From positions 33,790,987 through 33,854,986 of the forward strand of contig CP136063.1 of the NCBI GenBank assembly GCA_032622095.1: 64,000 nucleotides of DNA, in the 5' to 3' direction. The stretch comes from Siphonodentalium dalli. Taxonomy: Eukaryota; Mollusca; Scaphopoda; Gadilida; Siphonodentaliidae. Both the position numbers and the translations under genes were made by a program. The notes under the pieces are model-generated. The model worked only from the letters and a program-made list of their open reading frames with translations, did no database searches and was not told the DNA's origin. Shown piece by piece: positions 10,481 through 21,082 of the stretch (position 1 is the stretch's first letter; every line of letters starts with the position of its first letter).

Positions 10481-11160
10481 AAATGATTCATACTTATGGT
10501 ATATTTATTATGGGCATCACTGACATGAAATTGAAATAAGTGATGATAACTCAAAAACCATCGACAGACTGCTGACTTCGGACATGCCACTTCGTAGTCT
10601 ACATGTATATTGACTAGTACACATAACCCTGTTTGTTTGGTAAACACTTGGACTCGTACTATTTTTGGCTCAGTTTTAAATATGCCCATCGCGAAAAATA
10701 GTACAGCGCGAAATTAAATACGATAAGGCATTTGTGTAGAGCAGACTATGTGCATGTACCACGATGACACTACATGAATTACACCAAACAGTGTACAGTA
10801 TATACTAACCGTTGTTGACAGCAGCTCATTTGCCTTTCTGAGCTCCGTCTCCCATTCCCGCTGTGCTGATTTAATGTTATCATGAGAATCAATTAAATCC
10901 TGTATGTTTTCGGTTTTCATGCCCGCTCTCCCGAGTTCTGCCTATAAAAGAATGAACAAAACAGTGTTCAACTGATATTGACAACAAGCTGAAAATTAAC
11001 AAACATGAACTGGTGGCCGAAAGGAAAACATGTGTGCTAGACGTGGTTACCCCACCTGTGCTGAATTGAATTGAATTACCAACAGCCGACAACATACAGC
11101 TAAGATATATGCTCGGATACATGGGCGGACAGATGGATAGAGGACCATGCACAAATAATC
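10480..11160. repeat. Duplicated segment, copy 1 (partner 33765-34390)
   Basis: This segment aligns by eye along its length with 33765-34390. Shared words include CATCGACAGACTG, ATGACACTA, GAATTACACCAA, TGAATTGAATTGAAT/ATGACCAACAGCC and GATGGACAG..GA. Both copies contain a minus-strand exon in the middle, so exon plus flanking introns were copied together. Divergence is substantial, with many substitutions and indels, so the duplication is old. Confidence 0.7.
10810..10941 (-). CDS. Internal exon, coiled-coil-like, unknown protein (paralogue of 34039-34176)
   Basis: On the minus strand a TTCTTTTATAG acceptor precedes 10941 and a GTTAGT donor follows 10810. The exon is 132 nt, phase 0 to 0, 44 residues, beginning AELGRAGMKTENIQDLI and ending RKANELLSTT. 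Charged and leucine residues are spaced as in an amphipathic helix. The same exon with different sequence, also phase 0, lies at 34039-34176 on the same strand, so the pair are paralogous exons of one gene or of duplicated genes. I do not recognise the family. The exon at 43003-43176 could belong to the same transcription unit. Confidence 0.5.
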
Positions 11161-13418
11161 CATTATGGCCATCATTAGTTTCGTTATAATATACATTCTC
11201 GCAATTGATAGCGCTCTCTGATGTATATCGTTTTGGACGACAGCAACAGAACCGCTACTTATAAGAGACGATGATTGTTTTTAATTCTTTGCTGAAAAAC
11301 AATCAAAACGTGTTCAACCTGCCTCTTTTCAATGTCGGTATATGGTCGCTAAAACGGCACATCAATGGGTCCATTAGTAGTCTGGTCGATAAAAGGTTTG
11401 ACCTAGAAAAAATTTGGACTAAGTTGGTTTTTATTCTATTTTGAAGAGGAATATATCCTCTACAACATATCCAAAATCCGCTAAAATCCGCTTTGAGCAA
11501 ATTTTTTTACAGAGATTTTGAAAAATGCTCATTTTTCGACCTTGTGAAGTACGTTTTTCTACAATATCCCTCATCGGCGACACCAGAACGCATTAATCCT
11601 CCATCCGATATATACCAGTTTGTGTAAAAGAGTATAGGGGGCGAATAGAGTGACAAGGACAGAAAACAATGCAATCGCGGAGATGAAATGGCTGTCAAAG
11701 TGGCCGCAACTACAATCCATGCTACGACGAAAGCAACATATTGGATAACTCCCTATAAGCGAAAATACACATTTTTAATTTACAAGAATGTTGTTATATA
11801 TCTTTAAAGGTACACATATAATGAAAACAGATATATCTGAATGATTTATCTATCACTGCAACGCACGTTAACCCAATGATTTACGTTCGGGATTTCTTAT
11901 TAGAATACATCCAACACTCGGACCCAAAACAGTTATTTCGGGCATGCAACACACGAAGTAATATTTCGTCACACAGTGCGTGGTAGTTTCGTTTTGGAAT
12001 GATGATTAATTATTGAATGTAACGCATAAATTGAAGTGCCCACCCTATCTGTGTAAATACTAGTTATATTTCAGGAATTTCCAACACTCTCCGTCACAAT
12101 AAACCATACACGTATGTCGTAATGCTGATTATACTGTAAAGAAACACTTATCTCTTCAACAGAATAGTACCCTATCTCACTAGATCGAAGAGACTGTACA
12201 TGGTATACATTTTATTTAGTACTAATTGTCATGGTGCTCCCAAACCGGTTTCTTAGTAGACAATTCTGTTCAAATTACTTCAATCGGCACTTTACAACAG
12301 GAATATGTACCACGCAATGCACACTATTAGTTGTCAGTATCTTGTTGTTTGAAATTATGTTACCATTGCCACTCACATATTTGCGCTAAATATCAGGTCA
12401 TCGGCGTTTACAGTTATTAGTTCTGCGTTTACCATTCACTCAATGTTCCTATTTATGGTTTTGTATGCAGCAGGTATGTGTAACATTAGTGAGAATGGGT
12501 AAACGCGGCGATGCGGTTGCAGAAAATGTCGTACGTTTCGCGTATATGTGGCCTTAGTGCATTTATGTGCACATAATTTCCAGGCATAAAGACAGTCTCT
12601 GCCACAGAGTATGTAGTCAAATTTGGTTATTTTGAGAATTTATTGAAGATAGTCTATTGTAATCCTTTGTATTTTGATAAATTGCGTTCATGGTATATCA
12701 CCATGTATTTGTGTGATAAAAGTGAAATATTCGTGTTTAATCAATTGGCTGGAGTAAACTATGACTATTATTTTAAGACACGGACAATAGGATCTACACG
12801 TTTTACCTAGTACCATATGCATATATCTCATACTGTTCTATAGTAGTGAATTTTGACAGATTGTGTGTTGTAGATTCAAAAATAAATGATTATCGGTCAC
12901 ATTCGTGAGAATGTTTTTATTACATATATTTCTGCTTCTAAAAGGGTCGCACAATGAATACATCCATATTATATCACATTTAACTGTTTTAATACACATA
13001 TATTACAAAATTCAAGATAAACAGTACAGATAAAACTGTGTTATTCTTCTATTTCTTGGCGCCCAAAAAGTCCACATTTAATCGTTGTATGAGACCTTAC
13101 TTTTGGTTGCTCTCTCGCGAGATACATTACAGAGAAATCGTACATACTATTATTAATAGCTCCCCTTATACTCTGAAATCATTCTTCCTCGTATAATTCG
13201 AGGGCATGTTCGTTCTTGTGTGACCAGCTATTCAATTTTCCGCAAATTGTAAATTTAATTCGATTTTGTCCATTTTGGCGGCCATATTGGACATACATTC
13301 TACCGACATGGTTTACGACTAAGCATTGTTGTGTAAGTTTTATTTTATTACTAATTTGGTATTTGTTGGCGCACCTACCACCGAAAGTCAGGATTTTTCT
13401 ATACCAACTGCCATCATG
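11160..13418. other. Non-coding stretch left of the Gypsy insertion
   Basis: AT-rich sequence with many stops in all frames. It contains one copy of a dispersed repeat at 11395-11507 (minus orientation; partner at 21885-21990). The short segment 13270-13300 has GGCGGCCATATTGG, a motif common in invertebrate transposon relics. No gene is recognisable. Confidence 0.4.
11395..11507 (-). repeat. Dispersed repeat, inverted partner of 21885-21990
   Basis: Read on the minus strand it matches 21885-21990 closely: TGCTCAAAGCGGA, GGATTTTGGATATGTT, TAGAGGATATATTCCTCTTC and ACCAACTTAGTCCAA are shared in order. TAGAGGATATATTCCTCT is itself nearly palindromic. The two copies lie in opposite orientation on either side of the Gypsy element. 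Confidence 0.7.
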
Positions 13419-14184
13419 TGTGCCAAGACAACCACAGGGACATAACTTTCAACCTGGGAAGAAGATAGGAAATCTCTGTCAGAGGGGCGCTCGATTACCA
13501 AACATATCAGCGTCGCTGTTGACCACATATAGATCACAAAAGTACTGAGCACCAAATCGAATTAGCGAGCGTCCATGCAATAACATAGGGAAATGATTTG
13601 TGGAGTAAACAGAACACGGTCTTGAGGATTAGCAAGACCAGATGTATCGCCTAGAAAGCTACTGAAACCAGGAGAGTTAATAGGACCCATGGGGAGCTGA
13701 CGATAACTCAATTACCCTAAGTACGATGAACCGACGCGCCGTGAAAATACACATGGCCGTCATTAGCAGACACTGGGTATTTTAGGAAGAAACAAGCCAA
13801 CATGAAAAGACAGTTCTAACCAGTTTCTATCTCACCAACACAAGCGATCATCACGAACCCTCGGACGCTTAGAAGAGCAGAGTGGAGCAATGGACGGAAA
13901 TACAAGGTAAACATTATGCTCTTGTATTTCTAACAACGCCCCACTGATGCGCCGACGGAGGAAGAAGAAGAGCAGACGACAGGAAGACGAACTCAACCGG
14001 AACTCAACCGAGTAGAAGACAAGCAGACACACACAACCTATGAAGACGGAAGAAGACTCTAAACCAAGCAGACGACAGGAAGAGAAACCCAGATGCCGAT
14101 GATTGAACATTATTGACTTTGTTATATATAAATAATCAAACCGTTCTGATAGCCTTAAGAGTTATATGTACCCGTATTGGCACA
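13419..14184 (+). repeat. 5' LTR (766 bp)
   Basis: Starts TGTGCCAAGACAACC and ends CGTATTGGCACA. A TATA-like TTATATATAAAT lies at about 14118-14130 and could place the transcription start near the end of the LTR, giving a long U3 and short R/U5. It matches the 3' LTR at a constant offset of 7682 bp. The 92-codon frame on its minus strand has an identical copy in the other LTR and is probably fortuitous. Confidence 0.95.
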
Positions 14185-14195
14185 TATCTCTTAAC

Positions 14196-14216
14196 TGGTG
14201 CCTTCGAGCCAGGATC
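14196..14216 (+). promoter_or_regulatory. Candidate primer-binding site
   Basis: TGGTGCCTTCGAGCCAGGAT begins 11 nt after the LTR. TGG is the complement of the tRNA 3' CCA and the following bases resemble the complement of an acceptor and T-arm sequence. I cannot assign the tRNA, and 11 nt is a slightly long offset. Confidence 0.45.
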
Positions 14217-14320
14217 TGAACGCTAATCACAGACACAACGTGAAGCCAGAAGAGGAACAGTGTGCACAGAAACAGTGTGGGAAAATTCGCAAAACGTGAG
14301 TCTAATTGTTTATTATCATA

Positions 14321-15409
14321 ATGGCTACCCAACAACAACAATCAGCTGGTGTTCTCGCCCCATTAACAGAATCTATCAATTCTCAAATTGCTGCAATGGC
14401 CATGACTACGGTGACACAGGTAGTGACGTCATTTGACGGGGACCCCACGAAATACCACGGGTGGGTCAAGTCGATAGAAAAATGCGCGATCCTAACCGGC
14501 GCTAACGAAGCAAAGAAGCCCTATATGGCATTTCAGAGCGCGACGGGCCCCGTATCAGATTTTTTACAAAGATATTTGGCCACGAATCCTAACGCCACGT
14601 GGCAAGACACAAAAACTGAATTATCTAGTCGATTTGCCGAGATAAATGACATTCAATTCGCCTTTTCGATGCTAAGAAAAATCAAGCAAAAACAAAACGA
14701 AAATTTACATGTGCTTGCCGAACGGATTTTGGAGATCGCGATTGTGGCATACCGAGAGCAGCCCGGCGGGATCAACGCGGTTGAAGGCCAACTCGTAGGG
14801 TTTTATATTGACGCTTTAAGAAGCGACAGTTTGAAAATGAAGTTGATCAGGGATGCGCCGAAGACACTAAAATTGGCAGCCGACATCGCCATGCGGGAAA
14901 TGGGGATCCGACGGGTATTCAACCTACGAACGGGCCGCGAAAATTACAACGAAAACGAACCGGAAGCAATGGAAATCGATAGTTTCAGAAACAAACGCGC
15001 GAGAACAACCTGCGATATTTGCGCAAGCGATAACCACACGACCCGTGAACACCGATCACGCCCGAGACAGGTGCATGTCGAAGCGGTGGTTAAACCACGA
15101 ACAGTCGAATGTTGGACGTGTCAAGGTGATCATTTCGCTCGCGACTGCCCCTTTAAGACCGAAAACCGGAGGCACGTATCTTGCTGGGTTTGCGAAGGTA
15201 ACCACTTAGCTAGAAATTGCCCCTCCAAATCCGGAGGTTCGAAGCAAAATCAATGGAACGTACCGGTAACGCCACCTAGGGGAATCCGCCGAGATCAGCC
15301 GAACCGATCACGTGACATATCCCATGATACACCGCGACACAGCCGGAGATATCCGACATTAAACGAACCGCCACGAATGATGACCCCGCCCACATATGCA
15401 AAAAACTAA
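14321..15409 (+). CDS. gag: Gag polyprotein of the Gypsy element
   Basis: Structural capsid/nucleocapsid protein of 362 residues. I start at ATG 14321 (MATQQQQSAG) rather than the longer frame, whose five upstream codons begin with a non-ATG. Residues about 35-200 form the capsid-like part, with FDGDPTKYHGWVKSIE typical of Gypsy Gag N-terminal regions. The C-terminal nucleocapsid part is basic and carries two CX2CX4HX4C zinc knuckles (CWTCQGDHFARDC and CWVCEGNHLARNC, residues about 264-276 and 288-300), preceded by a third CX2CX4HX4H-like cluster (CDICASDNHTTREH). The stop TAA at 15407 sits immediately after the slippery site that feeds ribosomes into pol. Confidence 0.93.
   Translation: MATQQQQSAGVLAPLTESINSQIAAMAMTTVTQVVTSFDGDPTKYHGWVKSIEKCAILTGANEAKKPYMAFQSATGPVSDFLQRYLATNPNATWQDTKTELSSRFAEINDIQFAFSMLRKIKQKQNENLHVLAERILEIAIVAYREQPGGINAVEGQLVGFYIDALRSDSLKMKLIRDAPKTLKLAADIAMREMGIRRVFNLRTGRENYNENEPEAMEIDSFRNKRARTTCDICASDNHTTREHRSRPRQVHVEAVVKPRTVECWTCQGDHFARDCPFKTENRRHVSCWVCEGNHLARNCPSKSGGSKQNQWNVPVTPPRGIRRDQPNRSRDISHDTPRHSRRYPTLNEPPRMMTPPTYAKN
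15400..15406 (+). promoter_or_regulatory. -1 ribosomal frameshift slippery heptamer A AAA AAC
   Basis: In the gag frame the codons read GCA AAA AAC TAA, so the heptamer A AAA AAC is in exactly the X XXY YYZ register. Slipping back one base gives AAA AAA CTA AGG, which enters the pol frame; that frame is open from before this point to 19638. The slip occurs at the last two sense codons before the gag stop. Confidence 0.9.
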
Positions 15410-18400
15410 GGAATCCTCTCATTGAGGCCACAAATGGGAGGAAATATAACATAAATATTGTAGGGAACCCCAGCTCCTGTTTAGTTAGAATAGGTAAAAA
15501 TAAATATCGCTCATTAGTGGATAGTGGAGCGGAGGTATCATTGATTCACAAACGCGTCTATGACGCATTACAGTTCCGACCGAAACTAACTAGGGAACAC
15601 ATCAACCTTAGCTCCGTGAATGGGAAGTCACTGGGCGTACTTGGTAGCGTGGAACTGACCTTCAGAATGGCGAAACTAAAATTAACCCATAAATTTTATG
15701 TGGCGAATGATATGACCCGGAATATGATCTTGGGGAGGGATTGGTTGACCTCTCGGGGGGTCAGACTATATTATGATCTGGGATGCCTCAAGGTCAGTGA
15801 CGTGTACGTCCCATTGGAATCGGACGCGCACATAGCTTCCCTGCTGAGATTGACCAGCAAGGTTAGCTTAAAGCCTCAAACATCAACTTTATGTATGGGA
15901 AAATCAAAAAACTTAGCTTCTCTTCGCAAGTCGACATTAGTAGAGGTGGCCCAAATCGAGACAGGCTACCTAGCGTCAGAACCCGGTCTGGAAATCGGCA
16001 GCTCCATTTCTGGGGTGGGCAAGAGGAACAAGGTCCCGGTATTACTCGTCAATAACACGAACAAAACGTTTCGCCTACGACGGGGCAGTGTAATCGGCAA
16101 GACGGTAGTGTGTGACCCTGGAACCAGCCGCGAAATTAACTCTTTGTCACAAAGCTCCCAGTTCCCGACGACCCGTAATTACCGCGACGATGGCTACGCC
16201 CTTAGACGCGCCGGCCATAACAGGGTAGACAACTCTAGGTCAGCGCGCGCTACCGGCGAGAAAAGATTAAATTTGGCCGAAGTTTCGTGCCCAGAGCGAT
16301 ACCGAGAAACACTGATAAAATTGTTGAAGTCCAACTCGGACATCTTTGCCGACAAAGATACCGAGCTGACACAGACGAGCACAGTCAAAATGCATATCGA
16401 CACGGGAAACCACCCTCCGATAAAACTTCGCCCGTATCGCACCCCTTTGAATAAACGACCGGTGGTTGACGTTGCCATAAATGATATGCTAGAAGCAGAC
16501 ATTATCAGGCCGAGTTCGAGTCCTTACTCAAGTCCGATTGTTATGGTTGATAAGCGCGATGGCACCAAACGATTTTGCGTCGACTTCAGGCAATTAAATG
16601 CCGTAACCAAACCTATGTCATATCCACTTCCGGTTATCGACGATATTTTGGCACTTCTTGGAAAATCTAAATTCTTCACCGCTATCGATCTCAAAAGCGG
16701 TTATTGGCAGTGCCAGGTCGCAGAGGAGGACAAGCAAAAGACGGCATTCGCTTGCCACCGAGGTCTCTTTGAATTCAACTCCATGCCTTTTGGGCTCCGG
16801 AACGCCGGAGGGGTTTTCTCCCAGCTGATGGCCCAGGTGTTATGTGGGATGGGTGATTACGCCATTGCCTACTTAGACGACGTCCTCATCTACAGCGAGT
16901 CCCTAGAATTACACTTGGAACATATCCAGAAAGTCTTTGACAAGTTGCGCCAACATACACTGAAATTAAAATTAAAAAAGTGCCAATTCCTAAAGCAAGA
17001 AACACGGTATTTGGGTTTTATAATTGATACCGACGGCGTCCGACCTGACCCCGACAAGGTCAAGGCCATCCGGTCGCTTGTGCCCCCAACATCAGTAAAA
17101 GAAGTACGTTCCTTCATTGGCATGAGCAACTACTACCGCAGATTTGTCCCCTCATTTTCGCAAATCGCTGAACCTTTGGTACAGCTTACAAAAAAATATG
17201 CCAAATTCAAATGGGACCAAGCTTGCCAAATTTCGTTTGACAAACTAAAAGAAAATCTCACGGCAGTGCCTCTCCTGGCCTACCCAAATACGGCCACGCC
17301 CTATACATTGTATACTGATGCAAGCGACCTTTGCATCGGTGCCTGTCTGACCCAGTTGGGCTCAGATGGCGTTGAAGAACCAATTTATTATCTCTCACAC
17401 AAACTTGGTGATACTCAAACCCGATGGCCAACTGTGGAGAAAGAGGCATATGCAATTCACTTCGCATTACAAAGGTTGGACCATTACCTTCATAACGCCA
17501 CTTTCACGATAAAAACAGATCATAAACCATTGAAGTATCTCTTGGAATCCCCCATGCAGAACAAGAAAATTCAACAGTGGGCTTTGGGCATAACTGGATA
17601 TAACTGTAACATTGAGTACATAGCTGGCCCAGATAATCACTGCGCAGACCTGCTCAGTCGAACGCCACCTAATGCTTATACGGAACAAGAGAAGGCAGAA
17701 GTAGAGGTAGATATCAACGACAATAACTTTACTGTCGCCGAGACCCAAGCGGAAATCGCCGCCTTGAATTCGTCTCGATTTAAACCCAAAGACTTCGCAA
17801 GCTGCGAGGTAACCCCAAAGGAACTGCCGAATAAAACTCAAATTGGTCAGGCTTACCAACCTACTAATCTACTGTTCAACAAGCCAGGCTTCAACATGCT
17901 TGAGGAACAAAAGAAAGACCCGGAAATTGCGTCAGTTCTGGAGGCCCTCGACAAAGGCGAGGACACCCGGAATGACAAACACTTGATGATTGACGGGGTA
18001 CTCTATTACCTCTCGAGTGCTGACGCAGAACCGACCCCACGCCTTTGGGTGCCCGCACATCTTCAAACCAACATAATCCAACAATACCACGATGATAACG
18101 GCCACGTGGGAGTAGACAAAACGCATGATGCGATTAGGTCGAAATATTTTTGGCCCAGACTGTACAAGGAACTAAACTGTTACATTGGAAAGTGCGTGAC
18201 CTGCCAAGTCAGGTCTCTGCAAAAACAATCCCCTAAAATGCAAATAACGGACACGCCCCCCTACCATTTTGCCAAAATTGGGTTGGACCTATCAGGGCCC
18301 TACCCCACGTCGCTATCGGGTAACCGCTACATTATCAGCTTCATAGACTTATATAGCGGGTGGGCAGAAGCGTTTCCGGTCAAGGACAAGTCGGCCGATA

Positions 18401-19638
18401 ACGTTGTTCATCTCTTGATCGACGAGATATTCCCGCGACATGGATGCCCTCTAGAAATAATAACTGATAACGGCAGTGAGAACATTAATTACAAGGTCAG
18501 GGACACTCTGAAGGCTTTGAACATTCACCACGTGACTACGTCTTATTATCACCCCCAGAGCAACAGTAGAGTGGAGAGATTTCACAGGACTTTTAAAGAC
18601 ATTGTCTCAAAGAAAGTGGCAGACCAAATAAACACGTGGGACGTCCATTTAAATCAAGCACTAGCTGCGATTCGATTTAACAAAAATGAAACTTCTAAAT
18701 TCTCCCCCTTTTTCTTGTTATACAACCGAGACGTCGTGTTCCCAATAGACAATCTCCTAAAACCCAGGCGTAAATACGCGGGAGAAGATTACCATCAGAT
18801 AGCTCTGCAACAACAGCACAAATCCTTTATGATGGTACACAAACACGTGAAACAGGCGAAACGCCAACAAGCAGCGAAATTTAACAAAAAGGCCACAGAC
18901 ACCAAATTCGAGATTGGCGAGGCCGTCTATGTGAAGAATCATTTACGAAAAAGCAAACTTGAAAGCAAATGGAAACCCTACTTCCGCATAACCAAGCAAA
19001 TAACGCCCGTTACTTTCGAGTTAAGGAATCAATTAACTGGGAAAGTCACACAATCCCATGCTGAACATATGCGCAAAGCCAACCTGGAATGGGAAATCCC
19101 CAAAACTGACAACAACAAGCGTGCTCAAACGTATGTTGTTCCCCCCGAAGACGAAGATAGCGACGTTCCTGCCCCTAACCCTGTGGGTGGGTCTTCCGGC
19201 GATGAAACAGAACCATTACCAGATGATGTAATCGCTCGATATCGGAGACAATGTTCGGACTCCGATGACGAAGATGTCCCTTTAAGCGAGCTTAAGATGC
19301 GCTTACAGCGTAGAAAGACGCGACTCGCGCGCTCAGAGCCGCTACAAAACCCTGACTCGTCCATGGACGAGAGACCAGAGCCGAGTGCCAAGGCACGACG
19401 CGCTCCAGCGCCTCGTCGACACGGGCGCAAAGTAACAAAGATGTTTACGAGTGATGACGGCTCAGAGGATGAGTTAATGGAAGTGGCCGCCATTGAACAA
19501 AACCCTCGTGAATGTAGGCCCGTACCGGCCCCTCGCAAGTGTAAGCAGCTCATGAATGGAGCGAGCAGCAACTTAATAGGCAAACCGTCGTTTCAAGCCC
19601 TGCTATCAGCGATAATAATAGAGTGCTCGAAACAGTGA
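15406..19638 (+). CDS. pol: Pol polyprotein (protease, RT, RNase H, integrase) of the Gypsy element
   Basis: About 1410 residues translated after the -1 frameshift; numbering here starts at 15406. The frame has no ATG before protease, which supports a Gag-Pol fusion. Aspartic protease: LVDSGAEVSLIH, catalytic D about residue 39. Reverse transcriptase: FRQLNAVTKP, the GLRNAGGVF region and catalytic YLDD at about 489. RNase H: YTDASD (D about 638), an E in VEKEAYA, and TDHKPL. Integrase: HX4H and CVTC zinc finger (about 895 onward), then DDE core with D about 961, D about 1021 (TDNGS) and E about 1057 (VERFHR), exactly 35 residues between the last two. A GPY/F-like KWKPYFRI is at about 1188. 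The last 170 residues are acidic and proline-rich (PAPRR, PVPAPRK) without a chromodomain. All catalytic residues are present and no frame is broken. Confidence 0.95.
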   Translation, partial: LRNPLIEATNGRKYNINIVGNPSSCLVRIGKNKYRSLVDSGAEVSLIHKRVYDALQFRPKLTREHINLSSVNGKSLGVLGSVELTFRMAKLKLTHKFYVANDMTRNMILGRDWLTSRGVRLYYDLGCLKVSDVYVPLESDAHIASLLRLTSKVSLKPQTSTLCMGKSKNLASLRKSTLVEVAQIETGYLASEPGLEIGSSISGVGKRNKVPVLLVNNTNKTFRLRRGSVIGKTVVCDPGTSREINSLSQSSQFPTTRNYRDDGYALRRAGHNRVDNSRSARATGEKRLNLAEVSCPERYRETLIKLLKSNSDIFADKDTELTQTSTVKMHIDTGNHPPIKLRPYRTPLNKRPVVDVAINDMLEADIIRPSSSPYSSPIVMVDKRDGTKRFCVDFRQLNAVTKPMSYPLPVIDDILALLGKSKFFTAIDLKSGYWQCQVAEEDKQKTAFACHRGLFEFNSMPFGLRNAGGVFSQLMAQVLCGMGDYAIAYLDDVLIYSESLELHLEHIQKVFDKLRQHTLKLKLKKCQFLKQETRYLGFIIDTDGVRPDPDKVKAIRSLVPPTSVKEVRSFIGMSNYYRRFVPSFSQIAEPLVQLTKKYAKFKWDQACQISFDKLKENLTAVPLLAYPNTATPYTLYTDASDLCIGACLTQLGSDGVEEPIYYLSHKLGDTQTRWPTVEKEAYAIHFALQRLDHYLHNATFTIKTDHKPLKYLLESPMQNKKIQQWALGITGYNCNIEYIAGPDNHCADLLSRTPPNAYTEQEKAEVEVDINDNNFTVAETQAEIAALNSSRFKPKDFASCEVTPKELPNKTQIGQAYQPTNLLFNKPGFNMLEEQKKDPEIASVLEALDKGEDTRNDKHLMIDGVLYYLSSADAEPTPRLWVPAHLQTNIIQQYHDDNGHVGVDKTHDAIRSKYFWPRLYKELNCYIGKCVTCQVRSLQKQSPKMQITDTPPYHFAKIGLDLSGPYPTSLSGNRYIISFIDLYSGWAEAFPVKDKSADNVVHLLIDEIFPRHGCPLEIITDNGSENINYKVRDTLKALNIHHVTTSYYHPQSNSRVERFHRTFKDIVSKKVADQINTWDVHLNQALAAIRFNKNETSKFSPFFLLYNRDVVFPIDNLLKPRRKYAGEDYHQIALQQQHKSFMMVHKHVKQAKRQQAAKFNKKATDTKFEIGEAVYVKNHLRKSKLESKWKPYFRITKQITPVTFELRNQLTGKVTQSHAEHMRKANLEWEIPKTDNNKRAQTYVVPPEDEDSDVPAPNPVGGSSGDETEPLPDDVIARYRRQCSDSDDEDVPLSELKMRLQRRKTRLARSEPLQNPDSSMDERPEPSAKARRAPAPRRHGRKVTKMFTSDDGSEDELMEVAAIEQNPRECRPVPAPRKCKQLMNGASSNLIGKPSFQALLSAIIIECSKQ
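15415..15441 (+). promoter_or_regulatory. Stem-loop stimulating the gag-pol frameshift
   Basis: CCTCTCAT (15415-15422) pairs with ATGGGAGG (15434-15441): 8 bp with one G-U pair and an 11-nt loop. It starts 8 nt after the slippery heptamer, within the 5-9 nt spacing usual for stimulatory structures. A pseudoknot using the loop (TGAGGCCACAA) is possible but not tested. Confidence 0.7.
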
Positions 19639-20005
19639 CCTGGGGTCCATTACAGAATAAATGAGACCCCACTTTTAACTGTCTTATTGATGACTGATGA
19701 GTCTAACCTGGCTTCGTAAATGTTGAAAATAGTTAGCCCGACGCCCCAGACCGAATCGCGAATAAATAGTCATGTTCGGATCAATGACAGGTCGCGCGCC
19801 CCATGAAACCCGGCACGTGCGCGTAGCAATTCAATAAATAAACCCTTAAACTTTACAATCACGCGCCGAGAGATAACGAGCACCGCGCCGACGTGCACGC
19901 CGCCACCCTTAGGGTTACTGCGTTTAAGCGCACCCCGCTCAAATAAACACGATCGAAAATATTCTCACGACTGACTTAGTGAACGAAGAAGTATTACCCC
20001 AATGA
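19639..20005 (+). other. Gypsy element: region after pol, non-coding
   Basis: Short stretch between the pol stop and the next small ORF. Three AATAAA-type words occur (about 19658, 19762 and 19836), possible internal polyadenylation signals. No coding frame was recognised. Confidence 0.4.
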
Positions 20006-20296
20006 ATGGTAGAGATGGCCAGGGTGGTATTTTGCCCTAGTAACGTAGTTACAGTAGTAATTTTCATTATCTTGACCCACCGATTCTGGTGGAAATTTGT
20101 TAAACATCAGTTGCCAAGGTTAGCCATTATGTATAGTAAGCAGTTAGACCAGCGACCTGAGGATATCCTGAATGCCGTGTTCAAAGAACCCATCGACGAA
20201 GCAATGGAGACGGATGCACCAAAGCCGTCTGCGCTATTCCGGGACAACACTCAGGAACGCCTACATGTATATCCAATTATAGCCGTCAGAGGCTGA
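20006..20296 (+). CDS. Small ORF after pol with a membrane-like segment (unknown)
   Basis: 96 codons. Residues about 8-30 (VVFCPSNVVTVVIFIILTHR) are hydrophobic enough to span a membrane; the remainder is hydrophilic with acidic patches. It lies where some Gypsy elements carry an extra or env-like gene, but I see no signal peptide plus ectodomain organisation and no similarity I can name. A donor-like GTATAT at 20267 follows codon CAT in phase 0 and could join it to the acidic ORF starting at 20759. It may equally be fortuitous. Confidence 0.3.
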   Translation: MVEMARVVFCPSNVVTVVIFIILTHRFWWKFVKHQLPRLAIMYSKQLDQRPEDILNAVFKEPIDEAMETDAPKPSALFRDNTQERLHVYPIIAVRG

Positions 20297-20758
20297 CCAC
20301 ATCTGTGGCGGATTTGGATTAGTATTAATTATGTATCGTATATTAATGTATTCCGAATTTCCTCCGTAATTATTGTTGCGCGGATATCAGAATCATTCGC
20401 ATGTATATAGACATTTATGCATTTCATATATTTCAAATATTAATTGTTGCATAACGATGTCCAGGGTATTATAGTTGTATAATCATCAGAATGATTATAG
20501 CAAGCGTTGAATAGGGACTATAAATCCCGACATTCAGTCATACGTTTTGATAATTGAAATCAATCACCCCGACTTATCTTGTGTTTAAACTGTTCGTCAA
20601 CAAATCCATCTATATAATTAGTTGTAAATTCCATTTTCGTATTGGGCCGATCTGACGACCCTCAAGCGATACCGATAAATTGGAAAATTAACCATTGTGT
20701 ATTCTGACTGTGTCATTTGTTCTCAAACCTCACACAAATATCCGTTTGAGTATTACAG

Positions 20759-21079
20759 GCTGACCATGGCGGTGGAACAAGGGTCGACCAGTTGTCAGAA
20801 CCTACCCCATACTCGGACATTGAGGACGAAAATACCTCGACATCCGATGATGACGAAAATGACGACGCCATGAAATTTCAATCATAGTTTTACACCGAAA
20901 GAGTCACAGCCAGTGGGTCGGAGTTGTCTGAGAGACGCCCAGACGACCCGATCTACACGGAGACGACCGACATCGAACCAGCTATCCATCGCCGATGCCG
21001 CTGTTGCGAAACACTTCGACGAATCATCGACCTGCTGCGCAGCGACGAATTGGACTTGCGATTTCAAGATCAACTTTAA
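20759..21079 (+). pseudogene. Acidic ORF after pol, interrupted by TAG (unknown)
   Basis: After a TATTACAG acceptor-like site, an open frame runs QLSEPTPYSDIEDENTS with a dense D/E stretch, ends at TAG (20885-20887), and continues in the same frame for 64 codons (RVTASGSELSERRP ... RIIDLLRSDELDLRF) to TAA at 21077. The composition looks coding (charged, helix-like CETLRRIIDLL). The in-frame TAG could mark decay, readthrough or chance. It is upstream of the polypurine tract and unlike pol. Confidence 0.3.
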
Positions 21080-21082
21080 ATC

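Noticed and set aside
13832-14110. 92-codon minus-strand ORF, identical copy at 21514-21792
   Set aside because: Identity comes from the two LTRs. The serine/leucine-rich peptide has no motif and its strand is opposite to the element.
20006-20296. Envelope protein for the Gypsy element
   Set aside because: One hydrophobic segment in 96 codons is not enough; no signal peptide, cleavage site or ectodomain is visible.
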